This document shows, one piece after another, positions 14,893-28,376 of a stretch of DNA of 64,000 nt. The notes under the pieces were generated by a model. That model did not search any database. It was not told the DNA's origin and saw nothing but the letters and a program-made list of their open reading frames with translations. Each line of letters begins with the position of its first letter. The stretch's first letter is position 1. The stretch lies in the NCBI RefSeq assembly GCF_035582795.1, contig NC_134370.1, positions 52,563,501 through 52,627,500 on the forward strand, read 5' to 3'. Source of the stretch: Mycteria americana. Lineage: Eukaryota; Chordata; Aves; Ciconiiformes; Ciconiidae. The translations under genes were made by a program, and so were the position numbers.

Positions 14893-15128
14893 ATTACACG
14901 CATACAATGTCCTAAACTGGCAGAAATTCCAGCATCCCTACAACAACATGTACAATGAATTTATGCTTAGTCAGTATGGAACTGACGTATGATACTCTGA
15001 TATTTGGCTTTTAGTTCTTTAAAAGCATTTTTTAAAAATATACCTGATGCTTCTGCAGAAGCCAATATGCTCTGCAAAGAACTGAGAACTCAAAGCTGTG
15101 TTTTTAAGAAACTTTAAAGACTGTGACA

Positions 15129-15164
15129 ACACTTCTTCCCCCCACCCACCCCCCACCCCGCCCT
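15129..15164. repeat. C-rich low-complexity tract
   Basis: A run of C blocks interrupted by single A or G, similar to the tract near 8.2 kb. No attached gene. Confidence 0.6.
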
Positions 15165-15703
15165 TAACGGCACATAACAGAGGCAATTGGTAACATACCC
15201 ACTTCACATTCCAAATTTTCATTTATTTTGAGTATCCTTCTGCTTTAATCATTCCTGGCAGAATTCCACTGGACTTAGAGAAGGAATGAGGCCAGCTCTG
15301 GGGTTAGCTGAACAGTAGCATTTTGAATATGGACACTGAAATTTGTAAGGTCAAGAGTTTGTTAATAAAACATAATTGTGTGTACTTTTTGCTTCCATAA
15401 AATGTTTCATTAAATGATCACTTTATTCCAGATAATATTCTTGTTGTGCAGAGATTGCTGCCATGGGTCTGTAACTTGTAAAAATACGTGAGTTGATGAG
15501 CAACTTGCATGGCCTTTGCCAAGTTATTGAGTTATATTTAATAGCTGATTGCAGCCTACTGTTTTATTAGGACAGTATTTTCTAAGCTATTGACAGATAT
15601 ATTAATGACACTGGCTGATGAATAAACTAGCAGTTTTAGACTGAAGTTAGGAATTATATTTGTAGAGGAAATTAATTTTTTTCACAGTAAAAAGTTTATT
15701 AGC

Positions 15704-15970
15704 CCATAGGACAAGGGGTAATAGTTTTAAACAAAAGAGGGCAGATTCAGACTAGACATAAGGAAGAATTTTTTTACAATGAGGGTGGTGAGACACTGGC
15801 ACAGGTTGCCCAGAGAGGTGGTAGATGCCCCATCCCTGGAAACATTCAAGGCCAGGCCGGACGGGGCTCTGAGCAACCTGATCTAGTTGAAGATGTCCCT
15901 GCCCGTTGCAGGGAGGTTGGACTAGATGACCTGTAAAGGTCCCTTCCAACCTAAACCATTCTATGATTCT
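15704..15970 (+). mobile_element. CR1 non-LTR retroposon, 5'-truncated 3' end
   Basis: About 267 bp match the familiar 3' end of chicken repeat 1 (CR1), the dominant LINE of birds. Recognisable landmarks in order are an ATAGGACAAGGGGTAA block, AGACTAGACATAAGGAAGAA, GGCACAGGTTGCCCAGAGAG, GGTCCCTTCCAACC and the terminal ATTCTATGATTCT direct repeat that CR1 carries instead of a poly(A) tail. The upstream ORF2 part is absent, as in nearly all CR1 copies, which truncate during reverse transcription. The good match to consensus suggests a moderately young copy. It is dead, with no open frame of its own. Confidence 0.95.
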
Positions 15971-17221
15971 AACTTACCGTAATTAATTTGAATGAAGATA
16001 TCCATGTCATGCTTTTTGTGAAAGAGGAAGGAATAAGATAAATACTTGGTTAACTGGCACAGCTCTTTGAGGAGAGGCATCCTCCTCCTTCCCTTTCTTA
16101 AAGTGTGAGGGAAAGATACAGAGCCAAAGAAGTGTCCTTGTCTTGAAACTGCTGAAACGCTCTCAAGCTATGCGGTCAGCAATCCCTGAGGTTTTTCGTT
16201 ATGTAGGATTTGGATTGGGAAACTGGAGTATACAAAATGTTAAGTTGGGGGGAAGCTATGCTATGAAATACTGTTGTGGAGGCAATCTGCATCTGATTTC
16301 TGGTGGCTATCTGCACGGCTTTCTGCAGCCCAGTGTCGGGTTCTGTCCCTTCTGGTTTCTATGATAGAGAGGGCAAAGGCATGAACAAGAGAATGGGTCA
16401 AGAATGCTTTCAAGGAAGATGCAGTGTCTGTGGAGAAATGCCATGCAGAACATATCAGTGAGTGGGGGAAAGACTTGACTGGTAGCAATCTGAGGATCAT
16501 GCTATTATGTCTGCAAGTCCCTCACTTTGAGGTCAAAGATCATTTTATAGGGCAAGGAGCTCCAAGCTCCTCTGCTATGACAGGTGGATGTTGTCCTTCA
16601 GAGAAAAAAGGGGGGTAAACTATCTAGGCTGTGGTTTGAGAAGCCCTGAAGAAAGCTTACAGAGAAGGCTGAATCTCATCTTTCTTCTCTTGCTGTAAGG
16701 AAAATCAAATTGCAGAAATGATGTAATTTTGGACTTTGGTGAGTAAGCGCAGAACATTTACATATGCAGGCTGGAAAATATACACAGTTTCAAGCACGCT
16801 GCAACTTGTGCAGTTAGAAGTGGTAGTCCAGAAAGTATTTTCACCTTTGATTGTGTTTGAAAGTATGAAACTGTGAATAACCTGCCCAAGGATACTATGC
16901 AAAGGACTGAATTGTATGTTCTTCATAATTACACCATGCACCGTAATTATGCTGTACACTGTACTACAATGAAACACGTAGTTTCTTATGTATTAAGAAA
17001 TAAAGTATTGTTAAAATACAGCCAAAATGTCAAATGCATAGAGAACAAAAAGGAGGTTTGGGCATCAATGTATATTCCATATATTCCACAAGGGCTGTTC
17101 ATTTCCTTGGAACATTGAACAGCAGTGCTCCAGAGTGTGGATGGGTCCTCGTGTCCAGGGCTTTTACTAGAAACCTCAACAGGCTTATGGTTTCTGTCTG
17201 AACAATGATTTGGAGTCATAC
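15971..17221. other. Intergenic DNA between two CR1 copies
   Basis: No supported gene. Several open frames of 60-90 codons overlap one another on both strands around 16143-17118, and none has recognisable motifs or splice-site framing. Nothing else was identified. Confidence 0.6.
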
Positions 17222-17365
17222 TGTCATAGGATAACTCAGGCCGGAATGACTCTCTGGAGGTCTGTAGTCCAGTCTCCTAATCGAAGTAGGGTCAGCTGTG
17301 AGATCAGACCAGGTTACTCAGGGCTTTATCCAGCTTTGTCTTCAAAACCTCTAAGGAATTTCCTG
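17222..17365 (-). mobile_element. CR1 non-LTR retroposon fragment, older, inverted
   Basis: The + strand reads as the reverse complement of a CR1 3' end. Landmarks include AGGTCTGTAGTCCAGTCTCC, a GATCAGACCAGGTTACTCAG block, GGGCTTTATCCAG and CAAAACCTCTAAGGA. Divergence is greater than in the copy at 15.7 kb and the terminal octamer repeat is degraded (CATAGGATAA). It resembles the older X-type CR1 subfamilies. The 126-codon open frame starting near 17210 reads through this element and is not a gene. Confidence 0.85.
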
Positions 17366-18634
17366 AATCTTCTTTTCCCACCCTTTCACATGTTTGTATT
17401 ATTGCTCAATTTTTCTCAAACTTCAGATGTTTTATTTGTAGGTATTAAGAATTCTCTGTGTCAAACAGTGAAAGCTGAAGGAAGCAAGTCAAGGCACTTG
17501 CTGTGTGGGGTAACTATAGATGTGCATGCTCTTGCACTCAAGATTTGTGACCTGAATCTGACTTCTCTCTCCAAACTAGCAAACTACTGAAAATGCAGGT
17601 AATCTGATTATGAAAAATTAACTGCTGTGTAAAAGTAGACTGCACACTTAAACCTGTATGAGGCAAAGCAGCTGTATGAGTTTTCAAAACATAACCATAA
17701 TTCTCTTCCTCCTTTAACGGGACACCACCTGCTATTTAAGTCACTAACTATTCTGATTATTTTAGACAAATTTCAATGTGCATTTTCCTTGTGTCTCAGT
17801 AATGAGGAGTGTGTTTGTTCCAAAATCACCCTACTACAGCTAAATGTGAAAGCATGTGTATTTGATTCATACTGAGCTTGAGGTTTCTTGTACTGAAATA
17901 AAACAGGAATACTCCCAATAAGTAAATACTTACATAAACAATAAAGCTGATGCAAGTAAGAGGACTGCTGAGTCCACAGAATGCATTATTAACAGCATAT
18001 TAGTACACACATTGGCTGAGATGCATAGGTAGTTGTGCATGCTGTAAATAATTCTCTGGGTGTCAAAATAGTAGTGCGCAAGATAATTGAACACATTGCA
18101 GGCAAAATGGCGTGACCCATTTTATTTTATTTTAAAATCATGATTCATTAATGAATCAGTGGGTAGCTGTTCTTAGATTTTAACTATCTATTAAAGCAGT
18201 TGGGCAAAATCCTTCTGACTGGAGGATTACTGATAACCTCTGTTCCTGTTGTCCTCATCTAAATTGCTGTATGCATGTGTATATACATATACGAAGCCTT
18301 TACTATCCCTTTAGATTTCCTTTCAGAAATTTCAAAGCGTGGTTGCTTTGCCCCATCGACTTTAATTTTGTTCTTGTGCTTCTCCACAAAAATAACTTCT
18401 TTTCTAGCCTATCTCTGACTCTATAAGAACTTCCCAAGGAGCAGCCAAAAAGAAATCTGCTTCAAATTGAAATTCTTGAATTCAGGTATGATCATGCAAA
18501 CAACCAGGCAGAATTTATTTAACCTTCAGCCAGCTGCTTAACCAAGTTGAAATTATTGATAGCCCATCAGCAATGATCAAGATGGAGAGACTAAATGAAG
18601 AGGTGCCTTTTCTTTTTCTTCTCCAGTCCTCGTC

Positions 18635-18670
18635 TCCCCCCGCCCCCCCCCCCCCCCCCCTTTTTTTTTT
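18635..18670. repeat. C-run followed by T-run
   Basis: Some 25 nearly uninterrupted C followed directly by 10 T. The minus strand is an A/G homopurine tract. Homopolymer lengths here are likely to be sequencing-sensitive. Confidence 0.75.
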
Positions 18671-21296
18671 AAATAAGAGAACCATTGAGCTGGTAACAAG
18701 ACTTGAAATGCCGTGTCAGCTCAGCTAGCATGGTCAAGGAGCTCAGCTGTAGAAGGGAAATAAAACTGTTAAGTTATGGCTGCCCTCCAATCAGTCACAG
18801 GGGTAATGATGTTTGGCTTTAGTCAGGTTATATGTCGGTAAATATACATCTCTCAGACAGCCTTTAAGACAGCCTTAAGCTCATGCTTATTGTTTTATAT
18901 AGAGAGGGGTCGGATGCTGATATATGGTGGTCATAGGCCACTGAAATAAATTTCACAACATTCAGCAGGTAAAGTTAATCTCAATAGAACAGAATGTGAC
19001 TGCAGTTTTGATAGAATATTCATTCCATCGACAGTGATGGGGCATTTTTTCTCTGTTAGGTTTTGTGCAAATCACTCAAATGCAGATTCCCCCCCACCCC
19101 CCCGCCTTGATGCTAAGTTTATCACTACCTGAAGTGACCAATTACATTCAGTCTTTAGTGTAGAGCCTTGGCAAGTTCAAAATTCAAAATTCCAGCTTAT
19201 AAATACTACTATGAGCTACATTCTGTTCAGCCGCCGCCCTGCTCACAGGAACATATGAATCAAATTTGAAGGTAAGGAAACCTCAGAATTCCAAGTTCTG
19301 CCAATTACTGAAAAATCCAAATGTCGTCTCTTTCATGTGTGAGTGATAGTGTGAACTCTGTCTCAGGAGCAAAGGACTGAGACAAGACCACACCAAAAGA
19401 GACGTTCTAGACTTACAGCACTGTGAATTAAAATCTTACTTTAAAATCTTACTGCAGACTTAGACAAATATTTTTACCATATTTTTTTCTGATGATAATA
19501 TTTAAATTTCCACATAAGCTTACTGCTAAGGAATTTGTATCTATTTGCACATATTCCGGTGTTTTATTCTAATAGCTTCAGACTGCCTTAAATGGAGTAG
19601 CAAATCTAGCTCTATGATAGATCAGGTGAATTGATATGAGGAACATCCCATTAAACTTAAAATAGATATTATTACCCACTCCCTAATGTTCACTATTTTC
19701 TCATAATTTAAATTAAAGGAAAATATCCTGTTGTTTGATTATAAAATATGCAGCAGCAGAAGTATTATTGCATGTTGGAAAGACCCATGTTCACTTGATT
19801 TCTGCTGAGAAAAAGCAGTGGTCCAAAACTTTAAGGAAATTATCACTGTGGTTTTGTGGTAGACACTAACATATTCACGTATTTATGAACATCTGCAGCT
19901 TGTGAATTTTTGGTGCATTTGCTGCTCCTTAAATTGCTTCCTACTACCTTGTCAAGTCTTTGAAAATAGCCATTATAATAAAAGCCATCACAGCTATCCA
20001 GTTGTATTTAAAGCGCATGTGGTCAGTATGTTGGCTTCCTAAAGACAGGGTTTCCCTGCATGTCTAGTGATAAGTTTCAAATACCAAATAATATGATTTA
20101 TAAAAAATTCTGGATCATATTAAGATTTTAAAATTAATTTTTAAAGGAAATACATCTACATCTTAGGCAAAAATACAGCCTTCCAACAGTCCATGAACCA
20201 TACTACTTGTATTTTATCACATGCAGCCCTACTGAAAGATGAAAAAAGGTTGTTCATTGCCTCTATCTTTAAGAAAGAAGTTTCCCATTTTATTAATCGT
20301 GCTTGAAAGGTAATATTCTTTATTGGATGTACAAAGATAAATTTTTATTTGTGATCTAATTTGTAGATACAGTAAATGGACATTAAGCTTTGATCCATGC
20401 TACGTCATGGTTCTCTCAACTGGTAAAGGGGAGATGCCATTTTTTCCAAAGCATTCATATTAATACCACATAGCAGTTTTGCAATTTTTTCCCATTGAAA
20501 ATCCTGACCTTTATGGGATAGGGGCAAAAATTCATTCAGAAGAGTATGAAAAGACATATTTCTTCCCTAATGAAATTGTATTAAAAATGTTTCAAGTTGG
20601 TGTATAATGTTTTGCTATTATGTTCTCCATTTTATTAACAAATTAGTTCTTTTGATAACTGGTAATATGGCTATGAAACAGGTATTCCTGTTGTATTTGT
20701 ATTAGCATACAAATTGAACAGATTCAATAACTTGACTTAGCCTGACTCCAGCTACCCCCTGAAACATATACTTTAGTTCCTGAATCTCCTATCATATATG
20801 TTTAAAAACAGCCGGGCTAAAAGTGGTCTTGATACCTGTGTGTCTCCATTCATTCCTAATTTCAAATCTTACTAAGGACAAAATTTGGGAGCTCCTACAT
20901 CCACTGCTCAGTTTTATTTCTGCTTCCCCGTTCTAAATCTGCAGAATTTATCCCCTAACCTTGGTCTGGGGATGGCAGGGCAGTTATTAATAGATTCCAG
21001 GAATCATTGGCTCCTTGGCACCATAGTTGCCAGCTCAAGAAGGGCTTTAGCCTGCCTTTTTCTCAGAGGTATTCCAGCAGGGACAGTGGTTAGGAAAGAA
21101 AAATGTTATTTTGATTTTATTTCCTATGGGCTGGAGCTGGATTTGTTGTCATTTATGTAACATGTTTCAAACTCATCATGAATCTGTTATCTGACTGATT
21201 GCTGGTGGGAGAAAGGAGGAGAAGCAGTGGCCCATGCTGCTGCTGCTGCTAACAGTTTCCATTCCTGGCACCACCCTGGGACTGTGGTGTGGTTTG

Positions 21297-21327
21297 GGTT
21301 GTTTGTTTGTTTGTTTGTTTGTTTTTA
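21297..21327. repeat. (GTTT)n microsatellite
   Basis: About six tandem GTTT units ending in a T run. Confidence 0.8.
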
Positions 21328-21488
21328 ATCTGCTTTCATCATCTGTTATGTTAACCAGATAAAACAGGGAGTAAAGGAGGATGGGAGGGTCCGTATTCCC
21401 TGCCACTTTCCACTTACAGGCTGCTCTCTCTTCCAACACTTCCCCTTAAAATAGCAAAATTGTACCTTTGAGTGTGAAGGGCTTCAGC

Positions 21489-21510
21489 TCCTGAAGAAAT
21501 TTCTTCAGGA
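21489..21510. repeat. Perfect 22-bp palindrome
   Basis: The half-site TCCTGAAGAAA is followed immediately by its exact reverse complement with no spacer. A third CTTCAGGAA copy follows about 20 bp downstream. The GAAnnTTC-like core resembles heat-shock-element or STAT half-sites, but no gene is near, so function is unproven. Confidence 0.75.
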
Positions 21511-23513
21511 ATCCTAAACTTCTTCAGGAACTGAGTACAAGTCATATTTTCATATCTGCTGAAAGGCACTCACACAATAAATTCCTACAGGAGACTTATA
21601 CAATACAACCAATGAATCCAGCTTTAGCCATCTCACCAAAATTATGGGAAGACAATCCTGAGTACAGGAGGTTTACTCAGGTGGAGTTACCTGACAAACC
21701 TAATGATATCTAGAGCACTTGATGAACCTCTGGGTCTATGCAGATACTCCTATCCTAAACCATAGTAAAAACATGCACTCCACCATCACATCCAGAACAT
21801 GAAACACTTGCCTTCCTCAAGGAAGGATTGGATTCTTGTGAGCATCCCAATCTGAACAGAAGCTTTATACCGATCTTGACCTGCAAGTCAGAATAGAGAC
21901 CATCGTGTGGCTGCAAAAAATATTACGGATATTATGGATCTGCTACTCCTGGCTGGTGTCCTTCTTTCAAATCTCCATTGAGAACAAACTGAACTGTTGG
22001 AGAATATTTTTACATGTGCTTCATACTTTTAAATTTTGTGGACTGGCTAGTCATGAACTGTCATCTGGTATCCTTACTTCCTGGCTGCACCTCAGGATCT
22101 GTGTCTGGACCAGTGGCATTTGAAATAGCCTGTTGGAGGACTGGAGGATTAGTTGCACCCTGAGAGCTCGAGCTAGCCTGCATGTAACACTATGGTTTCA
22201 CGAAGCTGCCATTTCCTAATGGAATAATGCCCCTTCTGAAAACTTTGGACAGACTGGTCCAAACGCCGTACTAGCACCTAGCCTAGGACCTTTCTCTCCC
22301 TTGAGCCAGTTATTGACTTCAATAGGAGAGAAGTCGGGCTAACACTGAACAGTTTTGGAAACCCTAAACTAATAGTATAATTACGGGCTCTGATATTTTT
22401 ATTAAAGGAAATTCCTTTGTTTGCTTGGGGTTTTATTTACCAGTGATTAAAATAATTTATACAAAGTGGTTTGATTCTATAAATACATGACCACCTTTTC
22501 TTTCAGAAATTTCTTGATGGATTTTATTTATGGTGTTACTGTATTCTGTAGTATTATCAGATCAGTATGGGGAACAAATGTTTTCTCATAGATATCAGGA
22601 TATCGAAACAAATTTCTCACAAGTCTGATAAATTTGCCTTTAGGTAGCATTTATACAAGTAGGCGTTTAACAAGCAAGCCTTTTTCACAAGATTATTAAT
22701 TGGACAGTTTTAAAGAGTTTTTAGAAATGTTCTATGCTCATCTATCTATCTGATGTTTTTTCTCTCCCTGCCCCATAACGTTATTAAGAGGCTCTTCAAA
22801 GGTAGACAACTATAGTATATAGATGATACCAATTTGTAAAACCAAGACAGCTGGATTTGCTTCATATATCAGGGCACAGGAAACATGCAAACAAAAACAA
22901 CTTATCTGGTCTACAGCCAATTTGTTTTTGGCAAAATATGCTACAGATTATTTAATCTATATTCTACAGCATTTTCATTTTTAAGATTTAGTGTTAAGCT
23001 CAGAGACTGTAATATTCATAGTACAGCTATTATATTTGCTAAATGCTGATCCAGGTCCTAAGAGAAAATTATTATATCATCAATATAAACATAACAGATT
23101 TTACCTTTTAATCTGCCAGGAGAATTTTTATGAGACACTGAAATGTTGAAGAAGCTTTTTTTTATCTTGGATGGTATTAACTAGTCTATATACACTGCAA
23201 GAGGATTTTTAATTTTGTTCCCAATAGCTAATTTTCATTCAAAGAAGATGCTCTAATATTCTGGGCTTGTATAGCACTTTTAAAGCAGGTTTTCTAAGAT
23301 GTCACATGTAGTGAATGATGTTTCATAAGCTTTTTGTTGCAAATGTAATCAGCTGAAAAATTCTAACTATTACCAGGAACCCCACAGTTAAATGAAATCC
23401 TTTACATGTGAAAACTGAGTAAGAAATGAGAGTTCATGTTTGTCTGGATTATAAATAGGTATGAAATTATTCAGATACTTTCCATATGATCTTCATATAT
23501 TAACTTTCACCTA

Positions 23514-23612
23514 GGAAGGCCTGTTTCAGGAAAGCGCTTAGGTATTTCAAGCTATCAACTTCTGTAAGCGTGTGATTAAGAGCTTTCCTGAAGAGCAGCC
23601 TTAATTATCATT
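23514..23612. repeat. Possible ancient sauropsid interspersed repeat relic
   Basis: The blocks AAAGCGCTTAGGTATTTCAA and GATTAAGAGCTTTCCTGAA resemble, from memory, degraded copies of old amniote repeats found widely in turtles and crocodilians (AAAGCACTTAGGTG and TTAAGTGCTTTCCTGAAT motifs). The family cannot be named without a repeat-library search. Confidence 0.3.
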
Positions 23613-24118
23613 CCTATGACTTAAACAAGGTTGGCTATGTCTGCACACCTATTTAACTTGGGGAACAAAGATTCAGCTTTTCAAATTAACATATTAAAGG
23701 TTTGTATTTTCCTCATTTAATATATTAAGTTCCTTCCTTCAGAGAAAGAGAAACATTTTAAACTATTTTTGAAGAGTTTGTCAGGGACTGCTGGTTTTTA
23801 ACACCTCTTCTCCTCCTGGTCAGGTTAAAAGGCATTAAGTTGTAGGTCTCTAAATTTTCTATTACAGATTTTACTATCGGCCAGTTCTGACTGTTCTTCT
23901 GTTTAATATTTGATCAGTGTCTGGAAAAGCTTTCGTCTGAAGGGAACATATGATCAGTAATGACTTTGATACTTTTTGTCTTGCTGAAAGTTGGCTATCT
24001 TTTAGCAATGCTTTTAAGGCTATGAAATGGCTTCTGTGTTTTGCAGTAATGTACCTTGTATCGAGTTTCAAAAGCTTTAAGTCTATATGTGGCAACCCTC
24101 ATGTCAATGTTTCCTTAT

Positions 24119-24193
24119 GGGTTTTTTTTTGGTTTGGGGTTTTTTTTGTTTGTTTGGGGGTGTTTGGTTTTGGTGTTGGTTTTTTTTTTTTTC
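24119..24193 (+). repeat. G/T-rich low-complexity tract
   Basis: About 75 bp of T runs broken by GG, GGG, GGGG or GGGGG, with several GTTT units, ending in a T12 run. It is the same class as the minus-strand tract at 14.6 kb. Confidence 0.8.
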
Positions 24194-27100
24194 CCCTTTT
24201 CCTAATTATATGTATGCTATCATCCAGTATTATAAGTAGTTCTCCTAAAAGCTCACTTTTCAGATTTAAATTTTTTTTTCCTATTTTTTTCTGCTGATTT
24301 AAAGAAAATTCATTAAAACAATTCTGATGTAAAAAGTGGGTCTCATTTAGGACATGTCTCTAGCTTAAAAAAATTTTTAAAAAGAGCTCTTGCTGCTTTA
24401 TAATGATTTAATGAAAAGTTTAAAAAGTTCCCTTAATGTGGATAGGGATCAGTATGAAATTTTTTACACCGATACAGGTTATTCCCATGAAGGAAACACG
24501 AGTCTTTTCAAGTCTTTAAAAGCACCTTTTAAAGCACTGTACCTTCATGTATGTCAAAATTTTTGCTGGCATGATAACATCAGAAAAAAAACAAGTCACA
24601 CCCTTTTCTGTAACTACATTGGTGCGACTGTTCAGTATTGATTATTACTTTTGTGCTGTTATAGATTCTTCATTGCAATGTGATGATCTGTAGAAACCCA
24701 TGGAAATAAATATTTGCTTTGTTTCTTACAGATTATTTTTGCAGAGGAAACAAAAATCTTTCCAGCTGTTTTTCTTAAAGCATAATCTGTTCCAACACAA
24801 AGATGTCTTCAAGAACTACTAATATAGGTAATTGTTTAACTTTTCATAATGGGCTACCCAAGAACTACACTGATGTCCAGAAAATTTAAGGCAAATAGTC
24901 AAGTAGTAAATTTCTATGTTTACATAAATAATCTGGTAGTATAGATTCAAATCTATGCAAAAATGATTAATTCAGCATTTTACTGAGGATGATAAATGAG
25001 ATCTTGGTAATATCTGTGTATGAGTTTTTGGATTAAGCTTTTTCTACTTATGTTATATCTTCACTGAACAGATTTTCAACCCTTGTAAGTAAAGTATCTT
25101 TTTCTTGTTTTTCTTACTGGTGCTTAACAACCTACAGCTTATTCGTGTATCAGGAAAAAATGTGAAAATATCAGGGGAAAAAAAAATCAGGAAAAGTACT
25201 TCATTAATCCATATCCAGACTTCAGACACCCTTTAAAATGTTGATGTGGTTTTTTTGTGTTTGTGCAACAAAGGCAGGCTTTGTGCCAAGTTTGGAAGGT
25301 ACTCTGGGAGGAATGGAACTTAGTAACTCTTTATAGTATATACTTCTAAATACTTAGCAGAAAGCAATTTATTAGCTACTTAACATAGAAGTTAATCAAA
25401 TCACAGCTGGCTAGAGCCAGGACAGATATGCCAAACAATCTTTTGCCAACCTGTCCATTTCAAATGCAGCTAACTGATGTACAAAGTTATCTTATGGCTA
25501 TGAAGATGGTAAGCTTCAGCGTTTAAAAGGAGATATTTTCGGGGGTGTCTGTACAAGTTTAATGTGACTGGTTTTAATATAAAGGATTCACTGCAATGAA
25601 TACTTCTGCCCAGTTACTGCTGAAGAATATACTATGAAGATAGGCTGATGATTCTTCTCAGTAAGCACTTCCTAGGCTATCTTTGCAAGGCAAAAAACTA
25701 GAAGCGTTGAGTGTGTTACAAGACGCAATTTCTGATTTTGCTCTTAATGTCTAGTGGTCCTGTGGTAATTGGCACAGATTTGGCTTTGAAAAAACACTAT
25801 TTAAAGATTTCAAACTAAAAAGATCTCATGGAGCATTGAAAAACACATCTAGAGATAAACTGCAGTCTTTAATCACATGGGCATCATTGTGCACAGAAGT
25901 GATCTTTTGGAATTTAGTGGGATACTCTCATGAATAAAGGTTTCTGGAACTGACCTCTATTTTTCTTGCACTTGGCTGCTGAAACATAGAGGTATTTTTA
26001 TTAATTAAGATGAATTATTCTGATATTTTCCATAGGCAAAGTTTCTGAAGGCAACTATAACATTATTTTCCGAGATATTTGTCTTGCCTTATAGAAGGTG
26101 TTTCATCACTGTCAGAAAAGCTCCCTGTGTAGTTCCCAATGAAGCCTCACAAACATTTAAATCCCCTTCTGGAGGGGAAGTTGATTTAATTGAGAGTCAA
26201 CATACTTTTTAAACCTCACTACCAAAAAAAAAAAAATCCAGAATTTTTTTTTTTTTTTTTTTTAAATAAACTCTAGACCCGAGTATGATTAACAGGAAAA
26301 TCTCTCTATAGCACTATAAGGAATAATTAAGCTGTAAGTTTAGTCTGTGTTTGCCAAATGGGAAACAATATTTTTTTACCAGAGGCTCCCCTCACCCCAA
26401 CTTTATCCATCTACATAAACATAATTAAGTAATGGATGATGGTTTGTTAGCATTTTATTACGCATGTTTGCAAGGGCATTAAGAATAATCATAAACTGCA
26501 CAACAAATATTATAGGTATTGAGGTTTTCAGTAGTGGAAAACGTGACTTTTTCAAATCTGGGCTGGAAACATGTATTCCTACAAATTAACTCTTCCTCTA
26601 TGCAGAACAGCAGTTGAGATACTGCTGTCTTAGTTGATTTACATACACTAATTGCTAGTTCCTGTTAAGCACTGAGTGGTCACCTGCTCAATAATATTCA
26701 TTAAAAAATGTTTTCAGATACCAGTTATTCACAAATAGTAGGAAACACTAAATTCACTTTAGATTTTAGCAATGAAATTGGATTATCCTTTTGTTTAGGA
26801 ACCTGATTGCTGCTTTGCTATTCAAACAAAATGACCTAGTGAAGCTGTCAAAATTTGCAATATTTTGTATGTGTACATTATGTAAATGTACGTGTATGTA
26901 TATATTTATATAATGGTAAAAGTTTCAAGCAGACAGGGATGGAAATATTTATTTTTTTTCTGCACTTTGACTAAGTCACATGATCAAAATGTCTCTAGTA
27001 GAGTGAGTCATCTGGCTGGGAAATAATTATGTTCATATTTTGCTGCTGAACCTTTAAAGCAGATCGAATTCTCTATATACAGCACCTACAGGAATAATCC

Positions 27101-27411
27101 ATATTTATGGCTAATGCAGTTCAAAGAAAATCTGAGCTGGCACTTGTAAAATTCCTTGCAGCTGAACTTCCCCAAAAATCCATTTAACATCTTAGTTCAC
27201 TAGCATATGGCTCATCTGTATCTTAATCAATGTACTGCTGACAAATCAGAAGGCAATATTATAGGCACAATGTGTCTTGCCAGCCTGTGGCAAAGGGAAG
27301 CCATAGACTTTACAGAAAATGAAGACTGGAAATGCTCGGCCATAGCACAATTGGCATAACCTGTACAGGCTTCACAACGACATCACATGTAAATTCACAT
27401 CACTTCATTGG

Positions 27412-27470
27412 CCTTGATTCAGCAAGGTACTCGCTGCCAGTGAGATTAAAGCACAGCAATGGCTCTTCTT
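27412..27470. repeat. Possible ancient repeat relic
   Basis: The block CTTGATTCAGCAAGGTACT followed by AGATTAAAGCACAGCA resembles the GATTCAGCAAAGCACTTAA core of an old sauropsid repeat. The match is short and judged from memory. Confidence 0.3.
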
Positions 27471-28317
27471 CTGACTGGATTACTCAATTAAACATTACAC
27501 TGAGTTGAGGCCTTTATATGGGACTACTTTGGGTCCTATTTACCAAAGAGATGTCCCAAATTAGTAGTAGGCAACAGTGGTAAAACCCCCTCCGTTTTAC
27601 GACACGCTAACTGACAGACATTCTGGCTCACTTGCCTCTTTTGCTTTCTCCTAGGTTTGGTAAAAACACTTCAAGTCCAGGACAGACGACCCTGGAGATC
27701 TGAGTACAACTTTTGGTACATGCTGGAAAAACATACAGGAATTCCATACTCTGCTTTGATGACAGTGTGAACGGATTGTTTTAGGAACAACAAGTTCCTC
27801 AGTTTGAGAGACTCAGTTCTGTATCTGCCTTCTAAAGATATCAAGATACTTTTGTTGTTGTTGTTATAGTGATACACTTGCCATTTAAGAATTTCCTGAA
27901 TTTTTCAAAACAAAAAATGCCCAACCCTCACAGTGCCTTTCCTTTCTTTTAAGGAATTCGTGATTCTGTACATATGTAGTTTAATTTTCTAGAAAGTGAA
28001 AAAACTAGCAAGAGAAATAGATTTTTACCTCTGTTTACTTCTTTGTGTTTTGAGGAGTATGTTCAGAGATGAGGGTCTCTCTATGCTCTTGCTGAAGGTA
28101 TGAACGTGTAAAATATGATGGAAAGAAGTATTAATACCCTGCCATATGAAGGTGACAAATGCCGATCTTAGAAAATGCTTTTAAAGATAAGCATTATTTC
28201 TGTTATGCCAAGACACTTGCTTAATTGAAGAGGCACAAAACCGCCACTACTGGAATTTCAAGGGAAACCTCAACTTACTCCTAGAAGTTAGTGATTTTCA
28301 GAGTCTCATCTGTGGCC

Positions 28318-28376
28318 AAAGGGCCTGAATTCTGCTCCTGTTGTGTTTTTATTGACTCCACTGAGAACAGATTGGA
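28318..28376. repeat. Possible ancient repeat relic
   Basis: GGGCCTGAATTCTGCTCCTG followed by TTGACTCCACTGAGAAC resembles a degraded copy of an ancient amniote repeat with a CCTGATTCTGCTC ... ACTCCACTGA core. Assignment is tentative. Confidence 0.3.

Larger units (their letters stand above)
1..15703. other. Gene-poor intergenic DNA upstream of BNIP2 (segment 1)
   Basis: No recognisable protein-coding exon, tRNA or rRNA was found here. The open frames are short (under about 105 codons), lack family resemblance, and scatter on both strands as expected by chance in AT-rich DNA. The stretch contains homopolymer and dinucleotide tracts, listed separately, and a few hairpins. In human the corresponding interval lies between BNIP2 and FOXB1 and is gene-poor, which agrees with what is seen. 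Enhancers may be present but cannot be identified from one sequence. Confidence 0.7.

Noticed and set aside
17210-17590. 126-codon open frame
   Set aside because: Its first 50 codons are an inverted CR1 relic and the rest has no recognisable features.
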